A stretch of 27,077 nt of DNA from Lachnospiraceae bacterium (lineage in GTDB: Bacteria > Bacillota_A > Clostridia > Lachnospirales > Lachnospiraceae): NCBI GenBank assembly GCA_016291475.1, contig JAEEXJ010000040.1, forward strand, positions 1 through 27,077, written 5' to 3'. Positions 17,409-25,017 of this stretch are shown in pieces. A model generated the notes under the pieces. The model did no database searches. It was not told the origin of the DNA and saw nothing but the letters and a program-made list of their open reading frames with translations. Position numbers and translations under genes: made by a program. Each line of letters starts with the position of its first letter. Position 1 is the first letter of the stretch.

Positions 17409-18305
17409 TCAGCTTCTTAATTTTGCGGCTATACGATCGAGATCTTCATTATTATAGAACTCAATCGTTACGGTACCTGCACCGTTTCCTTTACCTGAAA
17501 TGGAAACCTTGGTTCCAACAGCCATCTTAAGATTTTCTTCCATATCGTGGTAGAAAACTTTGAGTGCTTCATCTGTTACGGGTCTGGGCTTTGCGGGTTT
17601 CTTAAGGGCGTTGACAAGTTTTTCTACATCACGAACATTAAGTCTCTCATCAACTATTCTCTGAGCTACCTCTTCCTGCTTCTCGGTATCCTCGATCGCA
17701 AGAAGTGCTCTTCCGTGTCCTGCTGAGATCAGATCTTCGATAAGCATCTCCTGTACTTTATCGGACAGCTTAAGAAGTCTGATGGAGTTGGTAATGGCAG
17801 ATCTGCTCTTTGAAAGTGTCTCGGCGATTTCGTCCTGGGTAAGATCATACTCATCAACAAGTCTCTTAAAACCGCGAGCTTCTTCAATGGGATTGAGATC
17901 TTTTCTCTGCATGTTCTCGATAAGCGATATCTCGAGAATCTCTTTCTCACTGTAATTTCCTATGATAACAGGAACTTCTTTTAATCCGGCCAGCTTAGAT
18001 GCTCTCCATCTTCTCTCTCCGGCGATTATCTCATAATGGTCTCCCCTGTCCTGAACAAGGATTGGGCTGATAAGTCCATGGATCTTAATTGAATCCGACA
18101 GCTCCTGTAGAGCGTCCTCATCAAATTTTCTTCTGGGCTGCTTTCTGTTAGGTTCAACCTTATTGATGCTTACCATGGTACGGGCATCATCCGTAGCATT
18201 TTTGGACTGTTCCCTTGCGGCTTTGGTGTTTTCTTCTGCCGTATCGTTTTTTACCACATTGGGTATCAGTGCATCTAATCCCTTGCCAAGTCCCTTCTTT
18301 GCCAT
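17409..18305 (-). CDS. parB: Chromosome-partitioning protein ParB/Spo0J
   Basis: A CTP-dependent DNA clamp that loads at parS sites and spreads to organise the origin region with ParA and SMC. It has 298 aa: MAKKGLGKGLDALIP (the conserved N-terminal ParA-stimulating segment), the CTP-binding GERRWR (96-101) and ENMQRKDLNP (130-139), a helix-turn-helix at about 155-180 (LSKSRSAITNSIRLL), and a C-terminal dimer domain ending FYNNEDLDRIAAKL. The frame is open for 34 codons further up, but TTGGAGGG before the 18305 ATG and the family N-terminus decide the start. It follows parA by 35 bases, and matching parS sites lie 1.6 kb upstream and in front of parA. Confidence 0.97.
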   Translation of the reverse strand: MAKKGLGKGLDALIPNVVKNDTAEENTKAAREQSKNATDDARTMVSINKVEPNRKQPRRKFDEDALQELSDSIKIHGLISPILVQDRGDHYEIIAGERRWRASKLAGLKEVPVIIGNYSEKEILEISLIENMQRKDLNPIEEARGFKRLVDEYDLTQDEIAETLSKSRSAITNSIRLLKLSDKVQEMLIEDLISAGHGRALLAIEDTEKQEEVAQRIVDERLNVRDVEKLVNALKKPAKPRPVTDEALKVFYHDMEENLKMAVGTKVSISGKGNGAGTVTIEFYNNEDLDRIAAKLRS

Positions 18306-18340
18306 TTTTCCCTCCAAAACATTTATAACACTTGATATTG

Positions 18341-19111
18341 TTACTCGTCTGCGAGCATTGCGTCTACTTCTTTTGCGAGGTTCATATAAGCTACCGCCCC
18401 GCTGCATTTGGGATCATATACGGTAATGGGCTGCTCAAATGAAGGAGCTTCCGATAACCTTATATTTCTGGGAATTTTTGCTTCGAATGTATGATACTTT
18501 ACGGTATTTCTAACGCTGTCCACAACATCGTTGGAAAGTACGGTTCTTCCGTCATACATGGTGAAGAGAATTCCGGTAAGATCCAGTGTCGGATTCATTC
18601 TGCTTCTGACCAGATTAATGGTTTCAATAACCTGGCCGAGACCTTCGAGTGCAAGGTACTCACACTGAACCGGAACGATAACTCCGGTTGCAGCTGCCAT
18701 GGAGTTTACAGTCGTAAGACTTATGGCAGGGGGACAGTCAATAAATATATAATCGTATTGGTCTTTTACAAAATCAAGTTCTCTTCTGAGAATGAGATTT
18801 GCCTTATCTTTACCGGCCATCTCAATCTCGACTGCTCCGAGATTAACATTGGCAGGAACCAAAGATACATTCTTAGCAACATCTTTGATGATTGCTTCAG
18901 ATAATGTACACTCTTCCAACATTACTTCATAGATGGTATTTTCAACTTCATTCTTATTTACTCCGAAGCTGCTGGACGAATTTCCCTGAGGGTCCATGTC
19001 TATGAGAAGAACATTCTTACCCAGTTCTCCCAATGATGCTGACAGATTAACTGCCGTACATGTCTTTCCTACTCCACCTTTTTGATTGGCTATTGCTAAA
19101 ATTCTATTCAT
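18341..19111 (-). CDS. parA: Chromosome-partitioning ATPase ParA/Soj
   Basis: A 256-aa ParA/MinD-type ATPase that binds DNA as an ATP dimer and is stimulated by ParB. The deviant Walker A KGGVGKT (11-17), the switch segment LIDMDPQGN (36-44) and a Walker B-like IFIDCPP are all present. The short N-terminus without a DNA-binding domain is the chromosomal Soj type, which is usual near the origin. The start has AAAAGGGG seven bases upstream. It heads the predicted parA-parB-DUF4446-serS-DUF3881-tRNA unit from a promoter that overlaps a parS-like site. Confidence 0.97.
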   Translation of the reverse strand: MNRILAIANQKGGVGKTCTAVNLSASLGELGKNVLLIDMDPQGNSSSSFGVNKNEVENTIYEVMLEECTLSEAIIKDVAKNVSLVPANVNLGAVEIEMAGKDKANLILRRELDFVKDQYDYIFIDCPPAISLTTVNSMAAATGVIVPVQCEYLALEGLGQVIETINLVRSRMNPTLDLTGILFTMYDGRTVLSNDVVDSVRNTVKYHTFEAKIPRNIRLSEAPSFEQPITVYDPKCSGAVAYMNLAKEVDAMLADE

Positions 19112-19143
19112 AATTACCCCTTTTCGTAATGCGGACAGTGGTT

Positions 19144-19172
19144 ATTATATCACGAAATGTTCCACGTGAAAA
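19144..19172 (-). promoter_or_regulatory. Predicted promoter of parAB
   Basis: A perfect TATAAT (19144-19149) lies 17 bases downstream of TTTTCA (19167-19172; four of six consensus bases) on the minus strand. The -35 element and most of the spacer coincide with the parS-like site 19158-19173. Confidence 0.6.
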
Positions 19173-19173
19173 A
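19158..19173. promoter_or_regulatory. Degenerate parS site in the parA promoter
   Basis: TGTTCCACGTGAAAAA differs from the B. subtilis-type consensus TGTTNCACGTGAAACA at one position. The CACGTG core is intact. Its location over the parA promoter suggests ParB autoregulation. Confidence 0.65.
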
Positions 19174-19182
19174 CTATTCGGA

Positions 19183-19536
19183 TTATTTTTCGGCTGATAA
19201 ATAGAAGGTAATCCTACATTCTTTCTTTTTATATATACCATCTATGGTTATCTTCCCATCATTAAACGGTATAAGTTCGGCCTGTGAATCCTTATTGAAG
19301 TCATCATATAAAAGACAGAAACCTTTTTCTTGGAGATGAACTACTGCATATCCTATGTTTTCCTGATTAAGATATTGAAGCTCATTCATCTTAAGAGGAA
19401 GTTCCGTGTTCCAATCTTCTGACTCTATGATCAGAGTTTTCCCTTCTGAAAGTTCTTCATTTGAATAGTATCTATATTCATCCAGAAGCTCGTTTAAATT
19501 TTTGTTTCTGTCAAAATATCTGATCAGACCAAGCAT
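19183..19536 (-). CDS. Hypothetical protein, 117 aa
   Basis: No family was recognised. The protein is soluble, acidic and beta-rich in appearance (EWDNTELP-like and GITIDGIYKKK-like strands), with no signal or membrane segment. AAGGAG lies eight bases before the ATG, supporting a real gene. It follows the zinc-ribbon gene by 29 bases, so the two are probably co-transcribed, and it ends about 10 bases before the parA promoter. Confidence 0.65.
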   Translation of the reverse strand: MLGLIRYFDRNKNLNELLDEYRYYSNEELSEGKTLIIESEDWNTELPLKMNELQYLNQENIGYAVVHLQEKGFCLLYDDFNKDSQAELIPFNDGKITIDGIYKKKECRITFYLSAEK

Positions 19537-19565
19537 TACCTACTCCTTCCTGATACTTACACCAT

Positions 19566-19829
19566 TCAATCGAATATGTATGCCAGTAACATCAATATAA
19601 GAAAGAAAAACAACCAGGATGCCGCCAAAATACATAACGGTTTATTTGCTTCTAATATCAATCCGAAATACGGATTTTCTTTTACCTTCTTTATCAGTTC
19701 GTCTTTTTCCCTTTTCTGTATCGCAGGCTCAGGTGTTTCAATCCTGTTATCATATCCGATCCATGTTCCGCAATAGGGACAGGATCTTTCCTGATTATTT
19801 AGTTTTTTCTTACAGTTGGGGCATTTCAT
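19566..19829 (-). CDS. Zinc-ribbon membrane protein, 87 aa
   Basis: The N-terminus carries four cysteines in a CPNC-(12)-CPYC zinc ribbon (residues 3-6 and 17-20). A charged helical stretch follows, then one hydrophobic helix near the C-terminus (about 66-86), so the ribbon should face the cytoplasm or be tail-anchored. Many Firmicutes small proteins share this layout without a known function. No clear ribosome-binding site precedes the ATG, but no other start would keep the zinc ribbon. The 22-base A/T dyad 19840-19861 lies just upstream. Confidence 0.7.
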   Translation of the reverse strand: MKCPNCKKKLNNQERSCPYCGTWIGYDNRIETPEPAIQKREKDELIKKVKENPYFGLILEANKPLCILAASWLFFFLILMLLAYIFD

Positions 19830-19904
19830 ATGGAATCTGTATACCTATATATAGTGGTATAAGAATCGGGTGTTGTGAAACTTTTTTCTAAAACCACTAA
19901 AGAT

Positions 19905-19920
19905 TGTTTCACGTGAAACA
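19905..19920. promoter_or_regulatory. parS: parS site 1 (perfect)
   Basis: Exact TGTTTCACGTGAAACA, a 16-base palindrome and the canonical ParB/Spo0J loading site. It lies between rsmG and the zinc-ribbon gene, 38 bases from the second copy. Confidence 0.97.
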
Positions 19921-19942
19921 TAAAAACCCTAAATCTAGAAAA

Positions 19943-19958
19943 TGTTTCACGTGAAACA
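19943..19958. promoter_or_regulatory. parS: parS site 2 (perfect)
   Basis: A second exact TGTTTCACGTGAAACA. It is flanked by a 9-base direct repeat TAAATCTAG at 19930-19938 and 19961-19969. Confidence 0.97.
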
Positions 19959-20028
19959 ATTAAATCTAGTATATCTACATTAGGAAGAAACGAACCTAAA
20001 CAATATATAGGGTATGACGAACAATCAA

Positions 20029-20745
20029 TCACAAGGGTTTCTTAGAAGGAGTACCGGGTTTTCTGGGATAAGTCTTTGGACATAATCCATCTTTAGAAAT
20101 TAGAATAAGATTTCTAACCATATCACTATCCGGTAATGAAAATTCATCTTCTTTAATAATTGAAGAATTTAAAACCGATAAAGCATGCGTTGCTGCTTCA
20201 GCTTCGGAAGATCCTTTGTCAGATTTATAAGAAACAAAAATTCCACCTTTTTTTACAAAGGGTAAACACAGTTCACATAGAACCGGTAAATTAGCCACGG
20301 CACGGGAAACACATATATCATATTGTTCCCTCATGGAAGAAACATGACCGGCTTCTTCAGCTCGACCATGATAAGTAGATATTCCCTTTAGATCAAGAGC
20401 AGATATTACATCATCCAGGAATTTCAATCTTTTTTGAAGAGAATCGAAAAGAGTGATACTCAGATTCGGGAAAAGAATTTTTAATACCATTCCCGGAAAG
20501 CCTGCGCCGGTACCTACATCAATTACAGTTTTAGAAGCGGTCAGATCAATATCTCTTACTATAGTAACTGAATCAATATAGTGCTTAATAAGTACATCAT
20601 CAAATTCGGTAATAGCAGTAAGATTAAGAGACTTATTGGTCTCTACCATCATCTCATAATATGTATCCAGCTTTTTTATCTGATCATCAGATACAGATAC
20701 TCCGTATTCGGATAGATATGAAATTAATTTAGAATAATCATGCAT
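20029..20745 (-). CDS. rsmG: 16S rRNA (guanine527-N7)-methyltransferase RsmG
   Basis: SAM-dependent enzyme that methylates G527 of 16S rRNA in the small subunit. It has 238 aa, the normal family length. The SAM site is DVGTGAGFPG (76-85), and N-terminal LNLTAIT (about 40-46) and IKHYIDS are family marks. An in-frame GTG lies five codons earlier, but MHDYSKLISYL aligns with known RsmG N-termini, so the ATG at 20745 is preferred. Neither start has a clear ribosome-binding site. A near-palindrome fills the 22-base gap after mnmG, with which it is very probably co-transcribed. Confidence 0.95.
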   Translation of the reverse strand: MHDYSKLISYLSEYGVSVSDDQIKKLDTYYEMMVETNKSLNLTAITEFDDVLIKHYIDSVTIVRDIDLTASKTVIDVGTGAGFPGMVLKILFPNLSITLFDSLQKRLKFLDDVISALDLKGISTYHGRAEEAGHVSSMREQYDICVSRAVANLPVLCELCLPFVKKGGIFVSYKSDKGSSEAEAATHALSVLNSSIIKEDEFSLPDSDMVRNLILISKDGLCPKTYPRKPGTPSKKPL

Positions 20746-20767
20746 AGTTTTATGACACACGTGTCAT

Positions 20768-22708
20768 TTAATTATTACTCAATTTTTTTCTGTTAATCTT
20801 TTCAAGATACACCAGCAATACAGAAATATCAGCAGGTGATACACCGGATATGCGGGATGCCTGTCCGACAGATACAGGTCTGAAATCTTTAAGATGCTGT
20901 CTTGCTTCCAAACGAAGAGAAGGAACATCATCATAATCAATATCTTCGGGAATAAGTTTTACTTCAAGTCTTTCCTGTTCCCTTACCTGTTTTTCCTGAC
21001 GTTTTATATAACCTTCGTATCTGATCTCAATCTGAACCTGTTCGATAACATCTTTAGGAAGATCAGGTCTGCCCGGATCCAAAGGTTTTAATAACTCATA
21101 ATCCAGCTCCGGCCTGCACAGAAGCGAAGCCAAGGATGTTGCAGTAGAAAGAGGTGATGATCCCAATGACTCAAGATAAGAACAAACATCCTTACCGGCA
21201 CCGAGCATGATCTCTTTAAGTCTTTCTATCTCGGTATCTATCATCTCCTGCTTTTTCAAAACACCGGAATATACTTCATCGGAAACAAGTCCGACTTTAT
21301 GTCCGTATTTTCTGAGTCTGAGATCCGCATTATCCTGTCTGAGAAGAAGTCTGTACTCAGCCCTTGAAGTCATCATTCGGTAAGGCTCACGATTATCTTT
21401 TGTAACAAGATCATCGATCAGAACACCGATATAACTTTCACTTCTCTTAAGTACCAGGAATTCTTTTCCCAGAATTTCCATAGCAGCATTTACACCGGCA
21501 ACAAATCCCTGAACAGCTGCTTCCTCATAACCGCTACTTCCATTGAACTGACCTCCGGCAAATAATCCTTTGATCATTTTAAATTCAAGATGAGGATAAA
21601 GATCCTTGGCATTAATACAATCATATTCGATTGCGTATGCATTTCTTACGATCTTACAATTCTCAAGGCCCGGAACGGTCCTGTACATTGCAAGCTGTAC
21701 GTCTTCGGGAAGTGAGGAACTCATACCGTCGACATACATTTCATCCGTATATAATCCTTCAGGTTCAATAAATACCTGATGAGATTCTTTCTCTGCAAAT
21801 TTAACAACTTTATCTTCTATGGAGGGACAATATCTGGGACCGGTTCCTTCGATGATACCGGCATAGATAGGTGATCTGTCGAGATTTGCTCTGATAATAT
21901 CGTGAGTTTTCTTGTTGGTATGAGTTAACCAGCAAGACACCTGTTCTTTTTGAATGGAATCAGGATCCGTGGAAAAAGAAAACGGAACTATCCTCTCGTC
22001 ACCCTTCTGCTCTTCCATCTTGGAAAAATCAATTGTTTTACCATCCATTCGAGCCGGAGTACCCGTTTTAAATCTGCGTAAATTAATACCGGCATTTCTC
22101 AAGGAATCGGACAGATGTGTTGCTGCCTGCAAGCCGTTAGGTCCTGTATAAACTATGGACTCTCCGGTAAGACATCTGGAATTCAGATATACTCCGGTAC
22201 AAAGCACAACTGCCTTAGCATGATAAACCGCACCGGTCTGTGTTTTAACACCGGTAACTCTTTTTTCAAAAGTTCCTTCTTTAGATTCCGAAGGTATCTC
22301 TTCCCATAAAAGCTCACACACTTCAGCCTGCTTTATGGTGAGATGCTCCTGTGATTCAAGAACTTTTCTCATCTCTACGGAATAATCTTTTTTGTCCGCC
22401 TGAGCTCTGAGAGAATGAACCGCAGGTCCCTTGGAAGTATTGAGCATCTTACTCTGGATAAAAGTCTTATCGATATTTTTACCCATCTCTCCGCCCAAAG
22501 CATCCAGCTCCCTTACCAGATGACCCTTTGAAGATCCTCCGATATTAGGATTACAGGGCATAAGAGCAATGCTGTCCACACTCACGGTGAAGACAACAGT
22601 CTCAAGGCCGAGTCTGCTGCAGGCAAGAGCGGCTTCACACCCCGCATGACCTGCGCCGACAACGGCAACATCCATATCAAATTCTACACCGGTACATTTC
22701 AGATCCAT
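20768..22708 (-). CDS. mnmG: tRNA uridine-5-carboxymethylaminomethyl modification enzyme MnmG (GidA)
   Basis: FAD- and NADH-dependent partner of MnmE that installs cmnm5 on the wobble uridine of several tRNAs. It has 646 aa. The FAD-binding GAGHAG is at 18-23, with [17 protein letters not shown], the TGT-containing middle region and the late [17 protein letters not shown] signature. The chosen ATG lies one base after the mnmE stop. The frame stays open 17 codons into mnmE, but the family N-terminus begins about 15 residues before the FAD motif, which fits this start. No ribosome-binding site is evident, so translation is probably coupled to mnmE. Confidence 0.97.
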   Translation of the reverse strand: MDLKCTGVEFDMDVAVVGAGHAGCEAALACSRLGLETVVFTVSVDSIALMPCNPNIGGSSKGHLVRELDALGGEMGKNIDKTFIQSKMLNTSKGPAVHSLRAQADKKDYSVEMRKVLESQEHLTIKQAEVCELLWEEIPSESKEGTFEKRVTGVKTQTGAVYHAKAVVLCTGVYLNSRCLTGESIVYTGPNGLQAATHLSDSLRNAGINLRRFKTGTPARMDGKTIDFSKMEEQKGDERIVPFSFSTDPDSIQKEQVSCWLTHTNKKTHDIIRANLDRSPIYAGIIEGTGPRYCPSIEDKVVKFAEKESHQVFIEPEGLYTDEMYVDGMSSSLPEDVQLAMYRTVPGLENCKIVRNAYAIEYDCINAKDLYPHLEFKMIKGLFAGGQFNGSSGYEEAAVQGFVAGVNAAMEILGKEFLVLKRSESYIGVLIDDLVTKDNREPYRMMTSRAEYRLLLRQDNADLRLRKYGHKVGLVSDEVYSGVLKKQEMIDTEIERLKEIMLGAGKDVCSYLESLGSSPLSTATSLASLLCRPELDYELLKPLDPGRPDLPKDVIEQVQIEIRYEGYIKRQEKQVREQERLEVKLIPEDIDYDDVPSLRLEARQHLKDFRPVSVGQASRISGVSPADISVLLVYLEKINRKKLSNN

Positions 22709-22709
22709 T

Positions 22710-24149
22710 TTATTTGCCCATACAGAATTTGGAGAAGATCTCATTTGCAAGATCGTCACCGATCTCTTCTCCTATTATAAGTCCTAGTGATCTGTATGCG
22801 TCATACAGATCAACGGTATAAATATCAGTCTCCATACCTGATGAAATACACTCGAGAACATTACCGAGAGAAACATCGGCCTGCATCAAAAGTTCTTTAT
22901 GTCTGAGACCGGTAATAACAACTTCCGAGGATGAAGATATTCTTCCCGACATAAAAAGATTTTTTACGGTTCTCTTAAAATCATCAAGTCCCTGTCCGCC
23001 TGAAGCAGACATTATTATACAAGGGTATCTTTCAAAAAACTCTTCCTCAGAAAACTTTTGAAGGGAAGCATCGGCAGAATATCTGAAATGCTCGTAAATA
23101 TCCTTTGGCCTTATCTTAAGAGTCTTATCAGCCTTATTTAATATGATAATACATTTCTTCGTATATACGGATGAAAAGATTTCCATGTCATCCGTTGTCA
23201 AAAGCTCGGATGCATCGATCATAAAAAGAACAAGATCCGCTCCCGAAGCAGCATCCATGGCCTTTTTAGTACCGATGCTTTCTATCGGATCATCGGTTTT
23301 TCTAATACCTGCAGTATCCGTAAGTTTAAGAAGTATATCATCAAGTCTTACATACTCTTCTATCGTATCCCTGGTAGTTCCGGGAATATCCGAAACAATC
23401 GCCCTGTCCTGACCGGTAAGAAGATTTAAAAGAGAAGATTTCCCGGAATTCGGACAACCTGCGATACAGGTATTTATTCCTTCTCTTACAAATCTTCCGG
23501 AATCATATGAGCATATAAGCTTATTTATCTCATCGGATACTTCATTAACAACTTTTTCAATATGTTCGTCATATCCGGTAAGATCATAATGCTCCGGATC
23601 GTCTATCGCAGATTCTATATAAGCAGTCTCATATAAAAGCTTTGCCCTGAGATCTCTTATTACTTCCGAAACTCTTCCGGACATCTGATCTCTTGACGCC
23701 TTTAACGCTGCTTCGGATCTGGAAGATATAAGATCCATAACCGCTTCCGCCTGAGCAAGATCCATTTTTCCGTTTAAAAAAGCTCTTCTTGTAAATTCTC
23801 CGGGCATTGCATGAGCCGCACCGTTTTTAATAACAAGATCAAGAACTTTTTTAAGCAGAAAAATACCGCCGTGACACTGAATCTCTACAATATCTTCTCC
23901 GGTATATGAATGAGGTGCTTTATATAATAAAGTAATACATTCATCTATGGATTCATCACCGTCTTTTACAAATAAATGTCTGAAAGTAGATGCCTCCATG
24001 GATTCAAGAGCTCTTCTTCCTTTGGCATCAAAAAGAATATCAGAACATACAGAAACAGCATCAGGCCCGCTGACTCTGATGATTCCGATTCCCGATTCCG
24101 ACAATGCGGTTGAGATAGCTGCAATTGTAGTTGAAGTTACTTCTGCCAT
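22710..24149 (-). CDS. mnmE: tRNA modification GTPase MnmE (TrmE)
   Basis: Forms the MnmEG complex that modifies wobble uridine 34. It has 479 aa with an N-terminal folate-binding domain and a helical domain into which a G domain is inserted: G1 GCPNSGKS (231-238), G2 DIPGTTRDT (254-262), G3 DTAG (278-281), G4 NKAD (338-341). The C-terminal CMGK (476-479) carries the catalytic cysteine. The start [14 protein letters not shown] matches the family N-terminus. A terminator-like hairpin with a T tract ends only 7-8 bases before the ATG, leaving no room for a ribosome-binding site or a separate promoter. Confidence 0.97.
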   Translation of the reverse strand: MAEVTSTTIAAISTALSESGIGIIRVSGPDAVSVCSDILFDAKGRRALESMEASTFRHLFVKDGDESIDECITLLYKAPHSYTGEDIVEIQCHGGIFLLKKVLDLVIKNGAAHAMPGEFTRRAFLNGKMDLAQAEAVMDLISSRSEAALKASRDQMSGRVSEVIRDLRAKLLYETAYIESAIDDPEHYDLTGYDEHIEKVVNEVSDEINKLICSYDSGRFVREGINTCIAGCPNSGKSSLLNLLTGQDRAIVSDIPGTTRDTIEEYVRLDDILLKLTDTAGIRKTDDPIESIGTKKAMDAASGADLVLFMIDASELLTTDDMEIFSSVYTKKCIIILNKADKTLKIRPKDIYEHFRYSADASLQKFSEEEFFERYPCIIMSASGGQGLDDFKRTVKNLFMSGRISSSSEVVITGLRHKELLMQADVSLGNVLECISSGMETDIYTVDLYDAYRSLGLIIGEEIGDDLANEIFSKFCMGK

Positions 24150-24156
24150 ATTTTAT

Positions 24157-24186
24157 AAAAAGGGCCAAGGCAGATGCCATGGCCCT
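24157..24186 (-). terminator. Terminator/attenuator between jag and mnmE
   Basis: A stem of 7 bp plus 3 bp with one internal mismatch (24161-24186; arm AGGGCCA) and a 4-base loop is followed by five T residues on the minus strand. It lies between the jag stop and the mnmE ATG and may terminate part of the transcription. Confidence 0.78.
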
Positions 24187-24207
24187 GTAGGGTTTAAATC
24201 TTACGGA

Positions 24208-25005
24208 TCAATATCTTCTGCCTCTGCGTCCGTTGTAACGTCCGCGATCTCCGGTAGGCTTTACACCTTCTTTGAGAGCAACAACAATGTGTCTGTTGGA
24301 ACCTTCACCCTCACTGTAGGTATATACATAATCGTTATCCTGAAGTGCGGAATGAATTATTCTTCTCTCATAAGGATTCATTGATTCAAGCTCGTAAGGA
24401 CGGCCTGTTCTCTTAACCTTTGAAGAAACATTCTTGGCAAGATTTTCAAGAGTTGCCCTTCTTCTCTCTCTGTAATCTTCAGTATCAACCTTAACTCTGA
24501 TATACTGCTCGCTTTCCTTGTTTACTACAAGGCTTACGAGATACTGAAGGGAATCAAGAGTTGCTCCTCTTTTTCCGATAAGGATTCCCATGTCACTTCC
24601 GAGAAGTTCAATATCAAGTGCATTTTCGGAAAGTTCAAAAGAAGTCTTGATCTGAGCTTCAAGCTCCATAGCCTTGAAAACATCTTCAAGGAATTTAACT
24701 GCTATAGCTTCATATTTTGCAGGATCCGATACAGGAACGATATTCTCTGATTCGGTCTTTTTGGCAGGAGTTTCTTCAGCCTTTTCTTCGGAAATCGTCT
24801 CTTCTGCTTTTACTTCTTCAGCGGGAACTTCCTCTGATTTAATACGTGCTTTGATAACTGCATTTTTGGAACCGAGTCCGAGGAATCCGGAAGATCCTTC
24901 GGATACAACTACGTAATCAAGTCTGTCACTGGTTACTCCAAGATCCTGGCAGGCATCAGTGATCAGATCATTAACCGACTTACCTGTATATTCTTTATAA
25001 TCCAT
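24208..25005 (-). CDS. jag: RNA-binding protein Jag/KhpB
   Basis: This 265-aa cytoplasmic RNA-binding protein is linked in Firmicutes to cell-division and envelope gene control together with KhpA. It has an N-terminal Jag domain (1-53, with EGSSGFLGLGSK), an acidic Glu/Ala-rich linker (about 57-95), a KH domain with GILIGKRG (140-147), and an R3H domain with the R-x3-H motif (R214, H218). It ends in an Arg/Gly-rich tail (GRRGRRY). GAGGT lies before the ATG. It is 12 bases after yidC, the conserved order. Confidence 0.95.
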   Translation of the reverse strand: MDYKEYTGKSVNDLITDACQDLGVTSDRLDYVVVSEGSSGFLGLGSKNAVIKARIKSEEVPAEEVKAEETISEEKAEETPAKKTESENIVPVSDPAKYEAIAVKFLEDVFKAMELEAQIKTSFELSENALDIELLGSDMGILIGKRGATLDSLQYLVSLVVNKESEQYIRVKVDTEDYRERRRATLENLAKNVSSKVKRTGRPYELESMNPYERRIIHSALQDNDYVYTYSEGEGSNRHIVVALKEGVKPTGDRGRYNGRRGRRY

Positions 25006-25017
25006 TTATGTGTGACC

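Noticed and set aside
19830..20028. Replication origin in the parS gap
   Set aside because: No cluster of DnaA boxes (TTATCCACA type) was seen; the origin is expected beyond rpmH.
19826..20032. Minus-strand open frame of 68 codons between rsmG and the zinc-ribbon gene
   Set aside because: It runs through both parS sites, so its sequence is dictated by the palindromes; it has no ribosome-binding site or family likeness.
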